A DNA stretch of 64,000 bases from Lachnospiraceae bacterium UBA938 (GTDB taxonomy: Bacteria > Bacillota > Clostridia > Lachnospirales > Lachnospiraceae): assembly GCA_002293475.1 (NCBI GenBank), contig DBDG01000020.1, positions 33,373 to 97,372 of the forward strand. Reading direction: 5' to 3'. Position numbers and translations under genes: made by a program. Under the pieces are notes generated by a model. It was not told the DNA's origin, searched no databases, and saw only the letters and a program-made list of their open reading frames with translations. Shown here piece by piece: positions 32,601 through 36,998 of this stretch (within the stretch, counting starts at the first letter, position 1; each line of letters opens with the position of its first letter).

Positions 32601-34410
32601 TTATCAGAGATTATCCGCCATGAATATGATTACGGAGGATAATAAGTGCAAAAGTTTTGGTGCCGGGGCGGATGGATTTGTTGACGGCGAGGGTGTGGGT
32701 GCTGTAATACTGAAGCCGCTTGAACAGGCCATCAGGGATCATGATCGTATTTATGCCGTGATCAAGGGATCAGCCATTAATGCAGGCGGAAAGACCAGCG
32801 GATTTACGGTTCCTAACCCGATAGCCCAGTCGAAAGTAATTGAGAGTGTGCTACAAAGAACAGGAACAAATCCTCGTACAATAACTTGTTTGGAAGCACA
32901 TGGAACAGGAACAAACCTAGGTGATCCGATTGAAATTGCCGGCTTGACTAAAGCCTATGCAAGCCATACAGATGATTCGCAGTATTGTTCCATCGGATCG
33001 CTCAAGTCTAATATCGGGCATCTGGAATCAGCGGCAGGCATAGCTGGTTTGACCAAGGTCATTTTACAGATGAAATATAAACAACTGGTTCCTTCCCTTA
33101 ATGCTGAAGTATTAAATCCCATGATAGAATTTGGAAATACTCCGTTTTATGTACAAAGGGAGTTAAGTGAATGGCAACAGCCAGTCATATTGGCTGACGG
33201 TGAGGAAACAAGGTATCCTAGAAGAGCGGCTGTCAGTTCGTTTGGTGCCGGTGGCGCAAATGCCCATTGCATTGTAGAAGAATATATACCTTTGCCAGGA
33301 TGTGATATTTACCAGAGAGCCGAAACAGATGAACAATCTTTAGAATTAATCGTACTGTCAGCACAGAATGAAGAGAACTTGAAAGCCTATGCTCAAAATA
33401 TGCTTGCTTATCTGCAAAAGCTTGAAAGTTCAGGAGAAAATTTTGTCTCGCTTACCGATGTCGCATATACGCTTCAGGCAGGCAGGGAACCTATGAAGGA
33501 AAGGCTGGCATTCATTTGCGAGAATATTCATAAGCTGTGTAAGACATTGGAGCAATATTGTATGGGTGTAAACGACAGGGTACAATTATACACAGGAAAT
33601 TCAAAAAGCATGGAAAAGACGCTGAAGGCTCTTATTGGGGGCAGTGAGGGAGCGGAAATTCTAAAGTACATTATTAATGGAGGGAATTTAGATAAAATTG
33701 CGCAGCTATGGGTGATGGGTGCGGATATTGACTGGAATCAGTTATATAACAATGACTTACCAATACGGATAGCTTTGCCACCGCGTCCTTTCTTAAAAAG
33801 GCGGTATTGGGTTGATAGCAATAGCGGCATAAAACCTGCGGCTGATGGATTCAGTAAACCAGATAAGGAAATCCAACTGTCAAGAGCTGAGAAAAAAATT
33901 GTCCGAATGGCAGCAGATATATTAAATGTTGACGAGAAAGAAATTAATATCGAAAAGGAGTTGGATCTGGAATACTATGATAGCATGGAACTTGTTGTGA
34001 GAATAACGAAAGAGTTCGGGAATTATCTTGATCCAATGACCATTATTAACTGTAAGTCTATAAAAGCTTTATCCGTCTATCTGGATAGCGTAGGGATAGC
34101 AGAAAGAAAAACATCTAGTAGATATAATCTGGTGAAAGAAGAGACTTCTGAAAATCGTATTATAGACAAAGCAACGGTACGCGCTGAAATTGTAGCTATG
34201 GTAGCAAGAATATTAAAAACCTTTGAAAGTGAGATAGATATCGATACTGACATCAGCGAATATGGCCTGAATTCTATTAATGTAATGCTCTTGTATTATA
34301 AGCTGAATGAAGCCTATGGCAATCAAATAGAACCAATGATGATTGTTAATAGCAGGTCGATACGAGTATTGGCTGATTTCCTGGTCGATAACAAGCTGAT
34401 ATGTGCTTGA
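11668..34410 (+). CDS. giant trans-AT polyketide synthase, six KS modules
   Basis: 7580 residues; ATG preceded by TTGGAGGAA. Domains by approximate residue: KS1 18-448 (C191); degenerate AT-like region 462-938; DH 958-1200 (H970); KR 1210-1668; ACP 1692-1770; KS2 1792-2225 (C1969 but Q2104 in place of the HGTGT His, so KS0); ACP 2415-2491; KS3 2542-2980; DH 3172-3448; KR 3465-3931; ACP 3952-4031; KS4 4075-4515; ACP 4772-4851 (beta-branch type); KS5 4888-5311; DH 5492-5768; KR 5775-6251 (YAAAS instead of YAAAN); C-methyltransferase 6278-6641 (ELGSGTGGTS); ACP 6658-6738; KS6 6778-7208; tandem ACPs 7408-7482 and 7502-7575. No functional AT, ER or TE. By colinearity it adds an enoyl unit, skips one step, adds an enoyl, a beta-branched unit, an alpha-methyl enoyl and a keto unit. 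With no TE, release or transfer must happen elsewhere. Confidence 0.96.
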   Translation: MSGVSKKNGNLADNIKAPVIGRIAVIGMAGRFPGADDIHAFWNNLSGGINSIQEIPESRWDTSVYYSQDAEQPNKSISKWCGLVNDIDRFDNHFFDISPREANSMDPQQRLLLEETLHCVEDSGIPLSILRNKRTSVFIGAMAADYLQEAANLHGTIENYAGTGNYECILANRISHYFGFNGKSYSVDAACASSLVALHEAKTSLLSGESDFAIVGGVSLNFYPWKYITWSKSRMLSPDGQCKTFDKDADGYVPGDGVGVILLQRQEAAAASQNKIYALISGSAINHCGKALSLTTPSVEAQKDVILRAYKDAGVSPGTVTYVEAHGTGTSLGDPIEIEALTQAFKEYTSERQYCKIASVKSNIGHLEAAAGIAGVIKVLLMIKHRKIPKSLNINVLNPIINWADSPFQVAVEHTHWEPKNAGLPLRAGISSFGIGGINSHVVLESCDMIKSTGLENKDESCMFLLSAKSAHSLEYMAVRWKEFVNESGFAENQLPDICRTLANVSGNYPYRLGKILKDKKELAEFLDGIFSKSFKHEKDQIDLLIGNIEWKGFADLEELYWNVELFRDKTDEVLASLEVSSYFSKELYFNKIWDSSLQATGIFIAAYCFVNTLFAMGFRPRLVLGEKMGFLVAMVLCGVLAAEDALNIINRQKNIAEIQFRRPTIPFFDHLNCKTVMPLEFTKTYLDALLMDMDIDKEELGKYIDKARLLYKTQFSFKKYLKEWDEVLADKGMTSRQLLFDDGVLRQKSATEERLLLLLVVLSSFKRLNRKWNLTEDKLLKEKRVNELVDLVVDEVLDKSAAVHLILKDKVDYTSIIKGMNTKQLKINHHAAYHLIKEHNRILPNAVLWFEKAMENELAAYRTGSKLLQFGRTVNLEGTKMILPGLIPARELISQALFYLWQEGIDLSWEKLFSVDSYQKADIPGYVFEKKSFWLPSPHHVTEQPNQPVRSSRENKKTLTIDDPIIGDHVIGDEHIIPGAYMIEQGYRSAEELLGYPVKRIENIVIRRLGIVHGHIDIKTDIDVETGQFIFYSGNEKLCSGKCLTGKSVYSYKGLPELDKDFALEDVSGLYSDTFNQAGYRYGRSLQLIKAGYRNDDCCILKVSQPSGQVKGFNAFMLDGVFQSSLLAAYLKGIINQWHQLYMPYIIREMTLTGDFTNMVYVVIHTNEICKVENQLDIQLEVYDAAGTGVMYMRGLFMGMARKEVKEELNTFKDSILLSSQVWKDQTLPREDHAETGELAVVLTGHPGTLDFMKPFYQIYKRVIIVNNETEDYLSFFKRLTAKREARTLSVYYLWLYENSSYLDIEADDCFCSCEQYLEPFFYFIKALSMESYSFEGKVRVVVPAVDSFNIVGSDRGEGVFNTAVCGFIKSVMKENPQLEVIFVDFGRHQADMIIKIIDENLFNSTDHTVAYRSNKRLVQRIEPISLSAMERTPLLRDNGVYLITGGLGGVGSTIIEMLAKERRYDLIAVGRAPLDAEKQARLDYLNSNGGRVSYYQKDVTKKEDVEKLINIVKKEHRVLNGVMHLGGVLEDKLLIRKDWLSFKKTLIPKVKGILLLNHFTRHEKLDFFVGFSSIVSVFGNVGQADYAAANSFLDNFMYYRTKAGYSGKSISINWPLWAEVGMGRNKSAIKNFLSQKIFPVTSQEGMDTYKQILSYPQLPEQIIVQKQMKADVMEKEDQVLAEINGKKERYEKSMEDYIISTVSSYLGMNPQEMSREESFFSLGLDSIVLEEIMAEFEEKFENLPPTLLFDNPNLKKLLDYFVDRASNGQIDVTSLEHKQSVPKPFGGAVEKHAGGYQIAIIGINGKLPKSPDIHTYWQNMIDGRDCIEEIPMERWDNSKYFSDKIREKGTTYGKWGGFIDDVDKFDSLFFNISPKEAEEMDPQQRLLLESVWQTMEDAGYGNKKSYEDKIIGHYTGVMWNEYSFIASQEGFMQNQYVGPGSLYWAIANRVSYFMGFKGPSMTIDTACSSSLTAIHLACQGILNGDCEMAVAGGINLSIHPAKYIYLSQSGFLSTDGRCRSFGADASGYVPGEGVCSILLKPLRQAVEDNDHIYGIIRGSAINHGGNSAGFTIPDSAAHTDLIMQALKRADVSAEDISYVECQGTGTSLGDPIEINGLANAFRHDTNRLQFCPIGSVKSNIGHLEAAGGIAGVIKVLLAIKYKKIPGSIHSEVKNPNIDFSKTPFYVVDKTMNWFLPDNKLRLAGISSFGAGGANAHLIVEEYRESDQTGDKSDEKESELIVLSAKNNERLKEYLKSIYAHLAREFADSPRLRDIAFTLHTGRKHFEDRVAIIAGSKEELLRKLESLIKGGADIEDVLKGNTKAVLNKSVNIEANQEDRVYVNGLLEDIRLQELASLWIEGVEFDWSLLYKDRGCKRVSLPAYPFKRVRYWIESKGECPVPYHQDITSQNAAAESVQNWLIQEVSSLLKVTADDIDVNDEIGEYGFDSMSYTDFADRINDKYLTDLTPAVFFEQSSIRNITAYLCSEYSEKISRFYETDQSKVTSINEIRAEKIKATETITKKTESCRQKTASNGQNHQDEEPIAIIGMGCRFPQSEGPDEYWNNLIAQMDMISEVPKERWDWQACYGDSNTETGKTYIKWGGFCKDIDYFDAKFFGISLREAELMDPQQRIFLETVWETIENAGYSSSELWGSDTGVFVGVATSDYLEVLSRNKEIVEAHTSTGMFHSVLANRVSYYYNFHGPSESIDTACSGSLVAVGRALEALRSGRCMMAIAGGVNALLTPTLFVSFNKAGMLSGEGRCRTFDEKANGYVRGEGCGAVLLKPMSKAIKDNDHIYGIIRGCSVNHGGRSNSLTAPNSNAQADLLISAYSQARISPDRIGYIETHGTGTSLGDPIEINSLKKAFEALHHASNSSDAGEKHCILGAVKTNIGHLEAAAGMAGLIKVLLCLKHKKIPPNLHFNKLNPYIKLEGSPFVIAEKCYDWVAQKDESGVEYPRIAGISSFGIGGVNAHVVIEEYPAERKQPYRKDPVYLFVFSAKKTTSLERYIESFLRWLDCEGDQYSIGDMAYTLLIRRNHFNVRWAFIVSDKEELTQKLSKILKKELLNEFLADNAEKKGSKVDELYFEFGSQIIEKLRSDEFYAEDDFKEKLLLLGDLFVKGYEADWGRLYQKEHYNHIPMPSYVFERKRYWAEKPEDSLYKYRIAVNPRILHPLIDSNESTLDRQRFGKSLVGREFYLKEHVIGKESVLPAAVYLEMAIAAGNLSNPVAKVRKIINTVWIHPVVLEDASKEVKIDLYPGPTGVDYKVVSVTENSKLLVHSQGSLIYASSGAAAGRPEVIDIEEIKRRCTDLKSSADCYRGFRLMHLNYGVSFQTIHELKSNEYEAISLLKLSVENQNEFSDYLLFPTLMDGALQTAAELIKNHSGNKTYLPFSIREVEIIGALKESCYAYARFSDHDDIVYANEVYKFDIDIVDEMGNLLIRMKEATLKHQESVLEPEKSSLMYYQNEWVLAELDTDQNKSGQLNDIIIFDVDEAIYTRLKEKTAGQVSRIFLVKPGTACRWTGDTIYEVKPGNEESFTELIRLFTENGITPSHMIHLWSKDNGRDISFQQEELQQSFYSLFWLTKALMKKRLHTKFQVIYVYPMGSDATNPVYGGISGFFKTLPLENADFSCKTLGLLSPDIQSLTEKVWVEINMQHSGSCDICYLRGRRHVKVTKKFNVAGDKAEIRKQGVYLITGGNGGLGLIFARFLLESHQAKIVLASRSNLSESRRQELESLDGEVWHVKSDISQKEEIAYLIESIHNRFGQLNGIIHCAGVINDSYIINKLPEELEKVISPKVYGLYLLDEALKDEKLDFFVLFSSIVSLLGNAGQADYAYANSYMDCYAHYRENLCKEGKRYGKTLSINWPLWNEGGMRVDEGSRQLLMKTMGVKPINRKAGLEAFEHGLALGVSQFLVAESYRDGLLQLIPKQEDNTAFQSSDHYELSADSIAAAFQKWLVGEISSVLKVEVSDINMEDDISDYGFDSILLTELANRINEAYNLDILPPVFFEYSSIRSFSEYVCRENPAALTGLSEQHAEPSEKVSGMNEAESPKSSDSCFTKFTYLNKYTENEDIAIIGMSAVMPQSEDITEFWRNLTEGKDLITEIPKDRWDWRNYYGDPSLESGKTDIKWGGFMREVDKFDASFFDISPREAEIMDPQHRIFLQTVWKTVEDAGYKMSGLWGSKTGVFVGVSTSEYADAMRENGIAIEAHTSTGICHSILSNRISYLFNFQGPSEPIDTACSSSLVAVHRAAEAIRNGSCDQAIAGGVNVLLSPSLYISFNKAGMLSRDGRCKTFDKRADGYVRGEGCGAVLLKPLSKAKVDGDHIYGIIKATAVNHQGRSNSLTAPNPNSQADLLVNAYMQAGIQPNRVGYIEVHGTGTSLGDPIEINGLKKAFTELYEKHGLKSVNQPYCALGAVKTNIGHLEAAAGIAGLIKVLLALRYQKIPVNATFQELNPYIKLEGSPFYIPQKLKEWKAFRDSSGYELPRVAGISSFGFGGVNAHIVIEEYHGVNNSRKESDAPQLITLSAKTEERLRLYAGQLLEFVETADSLPEKVTLQQIAYTLQVGREAMELRLALLVSSAEDLKKKLKQYWSGQVLAEGVVSGGTGEDKHSNGFMIDGEEGKEYIKSLIRNRRLLKLGQLWVSGIDIDWFLLYEEISVKTAALPSYPFEKQRHWFDAGIHNEKPKNNEAHKEDKYYFKNGLEGDNMEGISIEGVSMGENATGIIKKVKLKKPESAMNQIKEVESVITQNIFPAIKEKPKGKMDSGMPITILKHKLKTLLAETLHISESMVNEAKSFTELGLDSILTVDFIKKINNELGTGLKAVRVYDHPNINTLTQYLTSTADFNSIDSFHTVNTAEEDTDLVQKKNPLTECHPVFDRTSSDIAIIGISGRFPGADNVEEYWNNLKNGISSVTEVLPERWDVNEFYSPEPQGPNQTYCKWGGFLKDIDLFDPLFFNISPTEAELMDPQQRLFLEQAWQALEDAGYAEKLFENIKCGIFAGVMSNDYHELLARERSVMNQAQAMTGNANSILASRIAYLLNLKGPAVAVDTACSSSLVAIHLAGQCLINGDADMMLAGGVSLYLTENSFIKMSNSGMLSKEGRCKSFDNGAAGFVPGEGAGVVVLKLLNNAVRDHDHIYGIIKGCGINQDGKTNGITAPSTAAQKELELDVYRKFNINPESISYVETHGTGTKLGDPIEIQALTDAFRCFTNKKSFCGIGSVKTNIGHTSSAAGVASLIKVLLSFRHKQIPPSLNFDKENEHISFADTPFYVNTQLREWSSTVPRRAAVSAFGFSGTNVHMVLEEYVVPQVYYEGATSEYQIVPVSARNAGQLNKYAQNILKFLENSDSVSLADLAYTLQVGRAVMEKRLAIVASNIAEVKQKLMEFLQMDAKISFLGLYCDSMNNIHRNEEHDASGEVESAMKTRDMDKLATLWVSGSDVDWKLLYDAEQHIPRRISLPTYPFTKQRCWINSGLNVNSMSPSRLHPLIEKMNPQMSLAEGGAVFNMTLYDTNRMVSDHKVHGQPLFPGTGFLEMAAAAGHIVTEGLNCEISNITWLSPMWVTEEKKEIRIILKMQEQSLHFQIQSKGFLESKFVTHAQGELCPVESGAQPAKQHISIESVKKGCFNHLSQEAFYRQYAEIGITYGKYLQGVQEIYSSGGEVLGKINLSPEYEQEISQYILHPALVDSALQCIAALEHHAGQPRTYVPFSVESIRVIKNLPARGYSYVRLNNKEQKLYNVDIIDENGAICVMICNVAVRPLPDAAEKLFYIPQWVLKPFAEQQEAEPINKGSILIVYPPETMGLETALEQEFRHRGASVQLIKLGTKIQFEENQWEINAGNSDNFNKCIEKLADVSQIFFLGGINGSENEAFFDIRQMEILNESQEKGVVSLFRLIKALSRHGFDCRPVRLDVITNNTYAVLPGEDINPNGASLIGFTRSLAEEFHHWSVNCLDISLKENKDAQALAKSILNQPLSPKPVEAAIRNDKRYERVLENIKLPPAREIRETFKYKGVYLIAGGASGIGYELGRYLAQNYAARLVLIGRSGMNERLKNKLSQIESMGGEAIYIQADLTDLQGMQDAVKKVKRHFGHINGAVHSAIVLNDKTINNMNEDILLEVLAPKVKGSVILGYVLWQEKLDFMMFFSSAQSFLCQAGQSNYAAASTFIDAYACYLQQNQSYPVKIINWGYWGSVGVVADERYRIQLAASGIYSIEPKQGMEIIERVLAQDGNIQQVVAVKGDNSALQRLGITRESSLLPDSYNYDGFKLQRNQAAFDKLDEWCCYVLLSVFQQMGVFLKSGERYDKNTLQQQLRIITRYGRLLDVLLDILAQAGFLTLSTVLNGSVISTSAMLDTDDTIRKIRTLEVEKELLAEEFPHIVPHVNLVWTCLKEYQEMLTGRKNHMEVMFPKGSMSLVEGIYSGYPIADYFNLIVADIIKNYIEKRLKYDPKSVIHVLELGSGTGGTSRIVLEAIKGYQSNVSFTYSDISTGFVNYGREEYGAQYPFAMFKVLDIEKPLELQEIEIDCVDIIFAANVIHVTKRIADTLSQVKRLLKENGLFIVSEATTRHNFVDMTFGLTEGWWHYQDEENRLQNSPLLNTLLWKNIMEKSGIKHIKTLGIPAIEEEKSTQCVIVGENSGETRVNVLITHAARSQSELRDKVLDYVIQVFSEVLKVNKTLIDTNATFERYGVDSLVGLMLIRRFENDFGQLPTTLLFEHMTAKKLSDYFVSEHYARLNELLGTGKEKESFAGEQLNIDDNNFDDKKLFQAEGLKEDEIAIIGVSGIYPGADNLEEFWENLRNGVNSISEIPKDRWNWRDYPDTIHSKWGGFIKDVDKFDPLFFHITPEDAEGIDPQARLFMETAWNAFEDAGYTNREFDRIERQVGVFVGVMNSNYEFLSGEAYGRGHITGAHSSHWAIPNRVSYRFDFYGPSLAVDTACSSSLTALHLACESLKRGDCRIAVAGGVNLILHPMHYQRLSAMNMITEDNKCKSFGAGADGFVDGEGVGAVILKPLEQAIRDHDRIYAVIKGSAINAGGKTSGFTVPNPIAQSKVIESVLQRTGTNPRTITCLEAHGTGTNLGDPIEIAGLTKAYASHTDDSQYCSIGSLKSNIGHLESAAGIAGLTKVILQMKYKQLVPSLNAEVLNPMIEFGNTPFYVQRELSEWQQPVILADGEETRYPRRAAVSSFGAGGANAHCIVEEYIPLPGCDIYQRAETDEQSLELIVLSAQNEENLKAYAQNMLAYLQKLESSGENFVSLTDVAYTLQAGREPMKERLAFICENIHKLCKTLEQYCMGVNDRVQLYTGNSKSMEKTLKALIGGSEGAEILKYIINGGNLDKIAQLWVMGADIDWNQLYNNDLPIRIALPPRPFLKRRYWVDSNSGIKPAADGFSKPDKEIQLSRAEKKIVRMAADILNVDEKEINIEKELDLEYYDSMELVVRITKEFGNYLDPMTIINCKSIKALSVYLDSVGIAERKTSSRYNLVKEETSENRIIDKATVRAEIVAMVARILKTFESEIDIDTDISEYGLNSINVMLLYYKLNEAYGNQIEPMMIVNSRSIRVLADFLVDNKLICA
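13050..14480 (+). other. degenerate, Ser-less acyltransferase-like domain inside the giant PKS
   Basis: Between KS1 and the first DH there are about 475 residues where other modules here have only about 170-270 of linker. The stretch around residues 590-660 follows the AT pattern: a hydrophobic helix, then FAMGFRPRLVLGEKMGF, then CGVLAAEDALNII. The usual GHSxG nucleophile elbow reads GEKMG (13543-13557), with Lys628 (codon 13549) in place of Ser. The region ends in the normal post-AT linker (PGYVFEKKSFW). I infer a decayed cis-AT that can no longer load malonate; it may persist as a structural or trans-AT docking element. Confidence 0.7.
17040..18340 (+). other. non-elongating ketosynthase (KS0) of module 2 in the giant PKS
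   Basis: A full-length KS fold with the acyl-binding Cys intact (DTACSSS, C1969), but the first catalytic His is lost: the usual EAHGTGT reads ECQGTGT, with Gln2104 at codon 17977. The second His (NIGHLEAAGG) is kept. In trans-AT PKSs this loss defines KS0 domains, which accept and pass the chain without decarboxylative condensation. The module is only KS0-ACP, as expected for a transfer module, so it should not add a C2 unit. Confidence 0.8.
25790..25803 (+). promoter_or_regulatory. in-frame Shine-Dalgarno plus ATG inside the giant PKS linker
   Basis: AAGGAG (25790-25795), five bases, then ATG (25801) in the PKS reading frame, in the low-complexity linker between KS4 and its beta-branch-type ACP. 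It matches the strength of true gene starts in this cluster. It could allow internal initiation of a shorter protein (ACP-KS5 onward) or mark an old gene fusion. Chance occurrence in an A/G-rich linker is also possible. Confidence 0.35.
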
Positions 34411-34474
34411 TGAGCTGTTAATAAAGCAATGATCACTGGAAATTTATCAAAGATGCAGAAAGGTGAGGTTAATT

Positions 34475-34717
34475 ATGACAAAAGAATATATTTTTGAGTT
34501 AATTAAAAAGACTATCAACGAGATAGATCCAGATATTGCGACAGATTGTTTAAGAATGGAGCAGAGTCTTAGTGAAATTGGTATTAACTCCATAGACCGT
34601 GCAGATATCATAATAATATTATTGGAGGAATTAAATATTAAAATGCCTCTTGTTGAATTTGGCAGATTAAAAAATATAGAAAGTATTGTAGAATTATTAT
34701 ATGAAAAAACCAAGTGA
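34475..34717 (+). CDS. acpK: free-standing acyl carrier protein, AcpK-like (beta-branching donor)
   Basis: 80-residue ACP with the phosphopantetheine Ser in GINSIDRADI (S39), the signature of donor ACPs in HMG-CoA-synthase cassettes such as Bacillus AcpK. The start at 34475 is preceded by AGGTGAGG six bases away; an upstream GTG at 34463 lacks this. In the known pathway the ACP carries malonyl, is decarboxylated to acetyl by the PksF-type KS encoded next, and donates acetyl for beta-branching. Its 3' end overlaps the next gene by 17 bases, indicating translational coupling. Confidence 0.85.
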   Translation: MTKEYIFELIKKTINEIDPDIATDCLRMEQSLSEIGINSIDRADIIIILLEELNIKMPLVEFGRLKNIESIVELLYEKTK

Positions 34718-35990
34718 AGATATGGATCATATCGCAGTAACCGGAATCGGTATTATCAGTTCTATTGGAAACAATGTATTGGAATTTAAGCGCTCTTTAA
34801 AAAATGGTAAATGTGGAATCGGTGTTCTCGATTCAAATATCGACCACATGAAGCAGATAAAAAGTTTAGGAGCTCTGATACAAAATTATTCATACATAGA
34901 TGAAGCCGATCGTTATGCAGAAAATAACAAAGAGATAGTTTTGAGAATGAAATCCTGTTTAAGGCGAACAACGGAAAGCATGAGATATGCGAGCGGGGCG
35001 GTCCTTGAATCATGGTCAATTGCCGGATTAGGTTCCCAAAACGCCCCTGAGCGGACAGGTATCGTTGTGGCGGGCAGTAATTTATCTTGTGGGCTACAAT
35101 ATAGCTTGCATGATCGGTTTACAAAAGCACCGGAATATCTTTCTCCGTCCTATGCCCTTCAATTTATGGATACAGATTTTGTCGGTACACTTAGTGAAAT
35201 ATTCAATATACAAGGCGAGGGTTTTACTGTCGGCGGAGCTTCTGCCAGCGGAAATGTAGCTATTATTAAAGCTTGCCAGCTTATTAAACTTGGTGTTGCA
35301 GACGTTTGTCTAGTGGTTGGTTGCTGCTGTGAACTGTCTCCGATGGAAATCCAGAGTTTTATTAATTTGGGCGGAATGGGGGGACATGGATATATTGAGA
35401 GGCCATTGGAAGCATGCCGGCCTTTTGATGTGCAGCATGAAGGTTTTATATATGGACAAGCATCCGGCTGTATTGTTTTAGAATCCAAGGAGCATGCGGT
35501 TAAACGGAATGCAAAGATCCTTTCATATATTTGTGGAGGTGCTATCGCTTTAGATGCCAACAGGCTTTCAGACTCTTCTGAAGAAGGGGTCGCGCGAGTG
35601 ATGGCTGCGGCAATTAGACAAGCAGGGCTGGATGCATCCGATATCTCATACATTAATGCGCATGGAACTTCCACTCCTTTGGGAGATATCACAGAGGTGA
35701 AAGCTATAAAGAGAGTATTTGGTAGCAGTGTTGAAAAAGTATGGATTAACTCAACAAAATCCCTTACAGGGCATTGCCTTTTTTCAGCGGGTATTATTGA
35801 GGCAATAGCAGTAATCATTCAGATGAATGAGGGGTTTTTACATCCCAATCTGAATCTTTGCAAGTCAATTGACCATGAATGCAGGTTTTGCAAAGAACGA
35901 GCTGTTGATGTTGAAATAGAGACTGCCCTAAGCAATTCTATTGGTTTTGGGGGCATCAATACCAGTATTGTTATTTCAAAGAAAAGCTGA
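34701..35990 (+). CDS. pksF: decarboxylating ketosynthase of the beta-branching cassette, PksF-like
   Basis: 429-residue KS-fold protein. The active-site Cys is replaced by Ser: the motif reads GGASASGN with S181, while both catalytic His regions remain (NAHGTSTPLGD and LTGHCLF). This Cys-to-Ser change is the hallmark of the decarboxylase KSs (PksF type) that turn malonyl-ACP into acetyl-ACP for HMG-type beta-branching. It overlaps the AcpK-like gene and is followed by the ECH1 gene. ATG 34701 has no clear ribosome site and probably relies on coupling; ATG 34722 is a possible alternative start. Confidence 0.85.
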   Translation: MKKPSEDMDHIAVTGIGIISSIGNNVLEFKRSLKNGKCGIGVLDSNIDHMKQIKSLGALIQNYSYIDEADRYAENNKEIVLRMKSCLRRTTESMRYASGAVLESWSIAGLGSQNAPERTGIVVAGSNLSCGLQYSLHDRFTKAPEYLSPSYALQFMDTDFVGTLSEIFNIQGEGFTVGGASASGNVAIIKACQLIKLGVADVCLVVGCCCELSPMEIQSFINLGGMGGHGYIERPLEACRPFDVQHEGFIYGQASGCIVLESKEHAVKRNAKILSYICGGAIALDANRLSDSSEEGVARVMAAAIRQAGLDASDISYINAHGTSTPLGDITEVKAIKRVFGSSVEKVWINSTKSLTGHCLFSAGIIEAIAVIIQMNEGFLHPNLNLCKSIDHECRFCKERAVDVEIETALSNSIGFGGINTSIVISKKS

Positions 35991-36098
35991 CTGCAAGATA
36001 GCGGTCTTTTCAACTGGATATTTTGTTTCTGCTGTACAGACAGATGAGAGTTAGTACGTAAGAAATAAGTGAGAATAAATGAGTTAAAGGGAGTATGA

Positions 36099-36872
36099 AT
36101 GGATATGATGAATTATCAGACGATTCAGGTTCGTTTTCAAGAACCAGTGTGTTATGTACGTATTTATCGGCCGGAGGATAATAATACTATCAATGACCTT
36201 TTGGTTGAAGAATTCCGGAAGGTACTGGCTATATGTGAAGAAAGGGTAACCATTGTAGTGATTGAGGGTTTACCAGAAGTCTTTTGTTTCGGGGCGGATT
36301 TGCAAGACATTCGTGCCCGGACGCAAGAAAACCAGCTGTCAGGATACAATCCGGAGCCCTTATATGATCTATGGCTGAAAATGACCTGCGGATCGTTCAT
36401 TACTATTTCTCATGTCAGGGGTAGGGCAAATGCGGGTGGGGTGGGTTTTGTCGCTGCCAGTGATATCACCCTTGCGGATCTGACCGCTCAGTTTAGTTTA
36501 TCGGAGTTGTTATTTGGATTATTTCCAGCCTGCGTTTTTCCTTTTTTAATCCGTCGAATAGGATTTCAAAAGTCGCATTATATGTCATTGATGACACAAC
36601 CCATAACCGCCCATCAGGCTCATGAATGGGGTTTGATTGATGTTTGTGAAGCCGATAGCGACAGCTTGCTTCGTAAGCATTTACTGCGGCTTATGCGGCT
36701 ATCTAAAAGTACGATTTCACGGTATAAACGTTACATAAATGAAGTGGATGATTCTTTATTCAGGCTTAAATCGATGGCGATCAAGTCTAACTACGAAGTA
36801 TTTACGGATCCCTCAACTCTGGCGAAGATAAACCGTTACGTCGTCACCGGAAAGTTACCTTGGGAAGATTGA
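36099..36872 (+). CDS. pksH: polyketide enoyl-CoA hydratase (ECH1), PksH-like
   Basis: 257-residue crotonase-fold protein. The oxyanion-hole segments are visible (FCFGADLQDI and GRANAGGVGF), followed by a SLSELLFGLFPACV stretch and a TGKLPWED C-terminus, both of which I recognise from PksH-type ECH1 enzymes. ECH1 dehydrates the HMG-like intermediate on the PKS carrier during beta-branching. Start at 36099 has AAGGGAG 5 bases upstream. It lies 108 bases after the PksF-like gene. ECH2 (PksI type), which would decarboxylate the product, and the HMG synthase (PksG type) are not in the window. Confidence 0.88.
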   Translation: MDMMNYQTIQVRFQEPVCYVRIYRPEDNNTINDLLVEEFRKVLAICEERVTIVVIEGLPEVFCFGADLQDIRARTQENQLSGYNPEPLYDLWLKMTCGSFITISHVRGRANAGGVGFVAASDITLADLTAQFSLSELLFGLFPACVFPFLIRRIGFQKSHYMSLMTQPITAHQAHEWGLIDVCEADSDSLLRKHLLRLMRLSKSTISRYKRYINEVDDSLFRLKSMAIKSNYEVFTDPSTLAKINRYVVTGKLPWED

Positions 36873-36998
36873 GTTAATTAAGCCAAAGGTCTTTTAAATT
36901 AAAGAAATTTTAGTCTCCCCGGTCTGACCAGCTTTTCCACTTTTCTTCCTATGTCGGAATAATAAGGAGAGGCCGAAAAACAAAGCCAATATCATCAA

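Noticed and set aside
35159..35818. Long open frame (219 codons) on the minus strand
   Set aside because: Fully antisense to the PksF-like KS; low-complexity Ser/Pro/Ile-rich translation with no motif and no ribosome site.
34701..35990. PksF-like protein as a normal FabF/elongating KS
   Set aside because: The catalytic Cys is Ser, and the gene sits between AcpK- and PksH-like genes.
36885..36920. Weak A+T-rich inverted repeat after the ECH1 gene, possible terminator
   Set aside because: Five-base A+T stem with no proper T tract; too weak to call.
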